NCBI GenBank assembly: GCA_021730905.1
Contig: JAKFYK010000044.1
Coordinates: forward strand, 1-64,000
Direction of reading: 5' to 3'
Source: Betaproteobacteria bacterium
Lineage (GTDB): Bacteria; Pseudomonadota; Gammaproteobacteria; Burkholderiales; SG8-41
Length of the DNA stretch: 64,000 bases
The first letter of the stretch is position 1, and every line of letters begins with the position of its first letter. Below, piece after piece: positions 58,683-64,000 of this stretch. The notes under the pieces are model-generated. The model had not been told where the DNA came from, ran no database searches, and saw nothing but the letters and a program-made list of their open reading frames with translations. The position numbers and the translations under genes were made by a program.

Positions 58683-58784
58683 GGTATAACCGTAAGGTTA
58701 TCGTGATGCTCACCTAAGCATCTTACCACCGCTTGGCGCGCGCAGTATCTTCTCACGCACCAATTAGGCAATGGGGGAACACCG

Positions 58785-59741
58785 GTGAAGCACGCGTCTG
58801 TCATTTTCATTTTGATTGTCGCATCACTTTCGGCTCAGGCACAGGATATATGGCCTTCCCGGACAGTCAGGTTCGTCGTTCCCACCTCGCCGGGCGGCGC
58901 CACGGACGCCTACGCACGGCTGTTGGCTCAGGGATTGGGCGAGGCGTTGAAGCAGCAGTTCATTGTGGAGAACAGGGCGGGTGCAAGCGCCAACATAGGC
59001 GCGGAAATCGTGACGAAGGCCGCGCCGGATGGCTATACCTTTCTCGTTTCATCAAGCGCGCCGCTCGTCATAAACCCCAGCCTCTTCAAGAGCCTCGCTT
59101 ACAGTGCGGAGCGTGATCTCGCACCGGTGGCCCGAGGCGTAATCAGCCCCACTGTCGTCTCCAGCCATCCTTCGGTCCCTGCGAAGACACTGCCCGCATT
59201 GGTTTCGTTGGGAAAGCGCGAGCCAGGCAAGCTTACTTACGGGTCCCCAGGATCGGGCAGCCCGGGCAATATCGCCGTCAAAATGTTGGAGGAGATTACG
59301 GGCGCACGGTACGTACAGGTGCCCTACAAAGGCGCTGGTGAGGCGATCATAGGTCTCCTCCGCGGCGAAATCATGTTCTTGATTTCCGACATCAACACGG
59401 CGTTTCCGCATATCCAATCGGGCAAGATACTCGCACTCGTCACATCGCATCGCACTGTTAAACTTCCAGGCATACCCAGTTTGGCCGAGGCAGGCTATCC
59501 GGAGGTCCAATCCGAACCGTCATTCAGCGTTACCGCGCCTGCCCGCACACCCGTTGCGATCATCCAGCGACTTGGGGCCGAGATCGTGAAGGCGATGAAG
59601 GTCCCCTCAATCAAGGAAAGGCTCGACGCGCAAAGTCTGATACCGGTATTTGATACGCCGGACGAGTTCGCCATCATTCTTAAAAAAGAGAGAATGAGAT
59701 ACGCGGAAATCATTCGTCGCAACAAGATTGCTGCGGACTAG
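58785..59741 (+). CDS. Bug-family substrate-binding protein
   Basis: WPSRTVRFVVPTSPGGATDAYARLLAQGLGEALKQQFIVENRAGASANIG. Confidence 0.9.
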   Translation: MKHASVIFILIVASLSAQAQDIWPSRTVRFVVPTSPGGATDAYARLLAQGLGEALKQQFIVENRAGASANIGAEIVTKAAPDGYTFLVSSSAPLVINPSLFKSLAYSAERDLAPVARGVISPTVVSSHPSVPAKTLPALVSLGKREPGKLTYGSPGSGSPGNIAVKMLEEITGARYVQVPYKGAGEAIIGLLRGEIMFLISDINTAFPHIQSGKILALVTSHRTVKLPGIPSLAEAGYPEVQSEPSFSVTAPARTPVAIIQRLGAEIVKAMKVPSIKERLDAQSLIPVFDTPDEFAIILKKERMRYAEIIRRNKIAAD

Positions 59742-59801
59742 CCGCCAGTTTCGTGAATAAATGTAGCTAAAATGGTCGCGTGTCGCGGTAGGAGATGATT
59801 G

Positions 59802-60872
59802 ATGGGACAGATTCTCGGACTCGGCATAACCCATGCCCCAAATTTGGCGGCAGAAGTGAACATGAGTGCGCGGTTCGCGAGGCGCCTCGCAGAACCCGGG
59901 CTTCCAGAGCGCTTCCGTTCGATCGAGAACTGGCCGTTCGCGATGCGCGCGCAGTGGGCAGAGGATCAGGGGCAGGCGCATTCCGATCGGCACCGCCGGG
60001 ACCTCATTGACCAATTCCGAATGATTCGTGCAGAGATTGACGCTTTCAATCCTGACTTCGTCCTAATCTGGGGCGACGACCAGTACGAGAATTTCCGTGA
60101 AGACTGCGTGCCATCGTTCTGCGTCCTCGCTTATGACGTTTTTGAGTTCCAGCCATGGAAAAATTACCGCCGAGGAAGGAACGTCTGGGGCGAGGCCGAG
60201 GATCACACTTTCGTTGCCAAGGGCCATCGCGCGGGAGGGAAGTACCTCGTGGAGGCGCTTCTGAAGGAAGGCATCGACATCGCCTACGCCTATAAGCCCC
60301 TTCACCATCCGCTCGGACATGCGTTTGCGAATTCGCTGCTCTATCTCGATTACGACCGGAAAGGATTTCCATATCCCGTTTTGCCTTTTTCGGTGAATGC
60401 CTACGGGCGCCTGCTCATCGCCAACAACAGCCTGCCGATTACGTCGGCGGCCGGCTCGCCACGGCGCAGCGACTTAACCGATTTCGATCCGCCCGCACCA
60501 CAGCCGTGGCGCTGCTTTCAGGTGGGCGGCGCGATCGCACGCACGCTCGAGGCAAGCCCCTGGCGCGTTGCGGTCATCGCCTCCTCAAGTTGGAGCCACT
60601 CATTCCTCACAGAGAAGAACTGGGGGCTCTATCCCGATGTCGAGGCAGACAAGGTCTACTATCAGGCGTTGACCAAAGGTGACTGGGGTCTGTGGCGTGA
60701 GACAACACTGGAGGACGTCGAGGATCGCGGCCACCACGAACTGCTCAATTGGTTCTGCCTCGCCGGCGCGATGCACGAGCTTGATCGCGGAAAGCCCGAC
60801 TCATCAACGTTCCTCGAGTCTTGGATCACCAGTTCGGACAAAGTATTTGCCGTGTTCCGGCCGGGCCGCTAA
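59802..60872 (+). CDS. Class III extradiol dioxygenase-like (LigB-type) protein
   Basis: MGQILGLGITHAPNL; NPDFVLIWGDDQYENF; HHPLGHAFANSLLYLDYD; VAVIASSSWSHSFL. Confidence 0.75.
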   Translation: MGQILGLGITHAPNLAAEVNMSARFARRLAEPGLPERFRSIENWPFAMRAQWAEDQGQAHSDRHRRDLIDQFRMIRAEIDAFNPDFVLIWGDDQYENFREDCVPSFCVLAYDVFEFQPWKNYRRGRNVWGEAEDHTFVAKGHRAGGKYLVEALLKEGIDIAYAYKPLHHPLGHAFANSLLYLDYDRKGFPYPVLPFSVNAYGRLLIANNSLPITSAAGSPRRSDLTDFDPPAPQPWRCFQVGGAIARTLEASPWRVAVIASSSWSHSFLTEKNWGLYPDVEADKVYYQALTKGDWGLWRETTLEDVEDRGHHELLNWFCLAGAMHELDRGKPDSSTFLESWITSSDKVFAVFRPGR

Positions 60873-61373
60873 AGGAGCAAAACAATGCGCGTCTTATTGA
60901 GGGTTAATTTCTGCTGTTCCCATTACGGCCAAGGATTTGCGGCTACATAAGAATATTTGAATATGACGTTTACTTGACTTGGACGGGTTGGTTATAGTTT
61001 GTTTTTGGATTCTTGACAATCGTTGGAACGTGCGGTGCTGAAGCGGTTGTCCATAGGTGTTCGCCTGGCGACTGCTTACCGGAAAAATAGGCCCCGCCGG
61101 CGAGTGGCTCAGACCGGCCACAAGCGGAACTAGACCCTAGCGGCGCAAAAGCGGTCGTTGGCTGGCTCTTGGCATCATAAGTGGTGCCCCCAAATGTGGG
61201 ATACTTTATCCGAAGTCAGTCCGACGCAGAGCTTGGGGCGTCGAGGACTGGTTCTGCGGGGTTTCACGATTCAATTCAAACGTTGGGCGTCACGAACACC
61301 TGGCTCTCGCGAAATCTTCGAACCCGCTTCACTTCAGATCAACCTCCTGTCACCAAAGTAGGGGAACTGGCAA

Positions 61374-62183
61374 ATGAACACTTCTTCGACTTTCGTTGCT
61401 GCTGTTGGTGACGATTATGAGGCACTAATGGGGCGCTGGAGCCAGCGCCTCGCGGTGGCCTTCCTGGATTTTGTTGACGTAGCGGACGGCGAACGAGTCC
61501 TTGACGTTGGCTGCGGCACCGGTCATTTGGCATTCGCCGTTGCCGGTAGGTCACCGGGCAGTGAGATTCGGGCGGTTGACTTCGCTCCCGCTTACATCGA
61601 ATACGCGAATCGCAACAATCAAAGTCCAAGGGTCCACTTTACAGTCGGAGACGCCTGCGCGTTGGAGTTCCCGAGTCAGAGCTTTGATCGAGTGCTATCG
61701 CTCCTGGTCCTGCACTTCGTTCCGCAGCCGGAAAAGGCGATCGCGGAGATGTGTCGCGTTGCAAAGCCTGGCGGCGTCGTAGGCGCGGCGGTTTGGGATG
61801 CCCGCGGTGGGTTCGTCGCGAATCGGCTGTTTTTTGATACAGCAGCTACGCTTGATCCGAAAGCGAACGCGCGTCGCGCCCGCAACTACACTCGCCCGAT
61901 GACGCGGCCAGGCGAACTGCCCGCAGCATGGCGCGCGGCGGGGTTTGACAACGTTGTCGAGACGGAACTTTGCATTCGAATGGAGTTCTCATGTTTTTCC
62001 GACTACTGGACACCTTACGCCGGGAGGGACGGACCGGGTGCTGAGTACGTCATGACCCTTGGTGCGGCGGAGCGCTCGAAGCTCGAAGATGCAGTCAAGG
62101 CTGCTTATCTTGACGGCGAAGTCGATGGCCCCCGCTCCTTCGCTGCGCTCGCTTGGGCTGTAAAGGGCACCGCACCTTATTGA
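61374..62183 (+). CDS. Class I SAM-dependent methyltransferase
   Basis: GERVLDVGCGTGHLAFAVAGRSPGSEIRAVDFAPAYIEYA; FDRVLSLLVLHFVPQPEKAIAEMCRVAKPGGVVGA. Confidence 0.9.
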   Translation: MNTSSTFVAAVGDDYEALMGRWSQRLAVAFLDFVDVADGERVLDVGCGTGHLAFAVAGRSPGSEIRAVDFAPAYIEYANRNNQSPRVHFTVGDACALEFPSQSFDRVLSLLVLHFVPQPEKAIAEMCRVAKPGGVVGAAVWDARGGFVANRLFFDTAATLDPKANARRARNYTRPMTRPGELPAAWRAAGFDNVVETELCIRMEFSCFSDYWTPYAGRDGPGAEYVMTLGAAERSKLEDAVKAAYLDGEVDGPRSFAALAWAVKGTAPY

Positions 62184-62354
62184 CGGCAGAAGTTTTGAGG
62201 CATCCAGTGGCACCCAACTCTTCGCTGGTTCGGACGCGCTGCGCGCGTCGCACAGCTTCACATTGGCTTGCGTATGTGTACCGCACGGACCATTTCGCGG
62301 AGCGAGCGGTTCGCGCAAACCAAACATCAACCCCGCAACGTCAGGGAAAACAAT

Positions 62355-62684
62355 ATGAGTGTTCTAAGAATTGCCGCGTTCTCTGATGGGGACATCGGGG
62401 GAAATCCCGCGGGCGTGTTGATTGCCGATGAGCTTCCCAACGAATCCGAGATGCAGCGAATCGCAGCAGAGGTTGGGTTCTCGGAAACCGCCTTTGCCGC
62501 TCCGGCCGGCACTGGCTGGCGAGTACGTTATTTCTCGCCGGAATCCGAAGTGCCGTTCTGTGGTCATGCAACCTTGAACGGACAAACTCGCCATCAGGGC
62601 TTGGCAATACTGAGTGGCCTCACTAAGCAGTATGTCGTCCGCAATTATCCACGACGCGCCGATTCGCAGCGTTTCCATGACTGA
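62355..62684 (+). pseudogene. Truncated PhzF-family (phenazine biosynthesis-like) N-terminal fragment
   Basis: VLRIAAFSDGDIGGNPAGVLIADELPNESEMQRIAAEVGFSETAFA...FSPESEVPFCGHATL; homology ends near residue ~75, stop after ~109 aa. Confidence 0.7.
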
Positions 62685-62986
62685 TCAAGCTGCTGCCGTA
62701 GAGGAAAGTAAAGTTGACAACACGGCACTCCGGATGCGTTGTTTCCTTTCCTTTACGGTAGTGCGGTGACGTTGCGGCAATTGCACGCTGGGGTGCTGCG
62801 CGCATGAGTGCCTTGCAGTACGCGGAAGATACAGCGGGCAGTCATTCTCTAACAATGTTGCTTAAAATCAGATAGTAGTATTGTTCACTATTCACGCTGA
62901 CACGCGTTTGGCATGTCGAAACAGATTGCCGGGATCGTATGCGGTACTTGATAGGCTGACGTTCGTTTTGCTTACCACCAGCGGCC

Positions 62987-64000
62987 TCAGAACACCCGGT
63001 CGATGGCCAGGCCCAGCGCCATGCTGCCGGCATAGTCCGCCTGAGGACCACTCTGCAGCGGGTGATAGCGGGCACCCTGAATGTCGCGGAAACGCCGTTC
63101 CAGCCCGGCCGTCCGGTAGAAGGCTGCCCCTCCCGCAGCCTCCATGGCGAGCTCCACCGCCGAGATGGCATGGCGTGCCACCAAGGTGCGCCCGATCATC
63201 ACCTCGTTGACGCTCGCGGCACTCGGCTTATTTTCCAGCACCGTCGCCACCATCGCCCGGTGCGCCATCTGCGCGCCGCGCAGCTCGGTCTCCATTTGCC
63301 CGACCAGCGTGGTCACGTGCGAATCCGGGCGCCGCTTCTTGGCCATCGCCACCGCGATGTCGCGCGCGCTCTCGGCGATGCCCAGATAAACGGCGTAGAT
63401 CAGCGGGAAGGCGATAGTCGCAATGGTCTGGAACAGCGGATGCCATTCGCCTGCCTTGCGCTTCAATGCCACGCCGGCATCCGGCACCACGTGCCCGTCG
63501 ATTAGGATGTCGTGCGAGCCGGTGCCGCGCATGCCCATGGCCTTCCACACCGGAACGATCTTCACCTGCGGCGAGTCCATCGGGATGCCGAAATGCAACA
63601 CCTGCGGACCGCTGCCGTCGCCTTCCCACACCGCCGACGTCATCAGTAGGCTGCCGATGGGGGCACCGGAGGAGAATATCTTGCGCGCGGTGATGCGAAA
63701 GCCACCATCGACCTTCTCCGCCGTGCCGGAGCCGGCAATCCAGTCGCTGCCGCCGCTGGAGAGCACGATGATGCGTTCGGCGGCGATGCGCTTTAGCAGC
63801 GGCGCCACCGGCACCGCCTTCTGATGCACCCAGCGCCAGGCCGGGACGGCGACCTGGTGGGTATGCATGGAAAAGGCCAGCGCGGTCGAGCTGCAATGAT
63901 GTGCCAGCTCGCGCAGCATCGCCGCCAGCTCGGCCACGTCATGGCCGCCGCCGCCGAATTCCTTGGGTACGCCGGCTTCGATCAGGCCGGCCTCGCGCAG
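62987..64000 (-). CDS. Acyl-CoA dehydrogenase family protein (5' end beyond window)
   Basis: KIVPVWKAMGMRGTGSHDILIDGHVVPD; GGAAFYRTAGLERRFRDIQGARYHPLQSGPQADYAGSMALG; frame open upstream to the window edge. Confidence 0.85.
   Translation of the reverse strand: MREAGLIEAGVPKEFGGGGHDVAELAAMLRELAHHCSSTALAFSMHTHQVAVPAWRWVHQKAVPVAPLLKRIAAERIIVLSSGGSDWIAGSGTAEKVDGGFRITARKIFSSGAPIGSLLMTSAVWEGDGSGPQVLHFGIPMDSPQVKIVPVWKAMGMRGTGSHDILIDGHVVPDAGVALKRKAGEWHPLFQTIATIAFPLIYAVYLGIAESARDIAVAMAKKRRPDSHVTTLVGQMETELRGAQMAHRAMVATVLENKPSAASVNEVMIGRTLVARHAISAVELAMEAAGGAAFYRTAGLERRFRDIQGARYHPLQSGPQADYAGSMALGLAIDRVF

Overview
Chromosomal window from what looks like a betaproteobacterium; taxon is inferred from gene content only. 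About 0-31 kb is an exosortase/PEP-CTERM region. It holds the end of an EPS/nucleotide-sugar cluster, two PrsT-type TPR lipoproteins, the PrsK/PrsR two-component pair, a PEP-CTERM-associated acyltransferase, a LolA-like/ABC/FtsX export cassette with a beta-barrel protein, a Sel1-lytic transglycosylase, a ThiF/nitroreductase/FeeM-like trio and two PEP-CTERM proteins. About 31.5-42.6 kb is an unusual divergent locus. One arm has two paralogous ATP-grasp proteins plus a Mur ligase-peptidyl-tRNA hydrolase fusion. The other arm has a cNMP-patatin phospholipase, a one-module NRPS (C-A-T-TE) and a TVP38/VTT membrane protein. About 43-64 kb is catabolic/accessory: five intact and one decayed Bug-type solute-binding proteins, SDR, LVIVD-repeat, Gfo/Idh, gamma-glutamyltransferase, polysaccharide deacetylase, gltX with tRNA-Ala and tRNA-Glu, LysR, LigB-like dioxygenase, methyltransferase, truncated PhzF and acyl-CoA dehydrogenase. 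Main observations by reading: (i) the 31.5-42.6 kb locus and its Mur-Pth fusion with a Cys-rich linker; (ii) a 17-bp box (TGTCGGAWWWTYTTACR-like) placed 62-95 bp upstream of sigma-54-like promoters of three genes, a candidate PrsR operator; (iii) a separate AT-rich 14-mer (TTAAGTAYTTGATT) in four intergenic/promoter-proximal places; (iv) two decayed transposase relics (IS3 OrfA type, IS1595 type). All family calls come from motif recognition; no searches were run.
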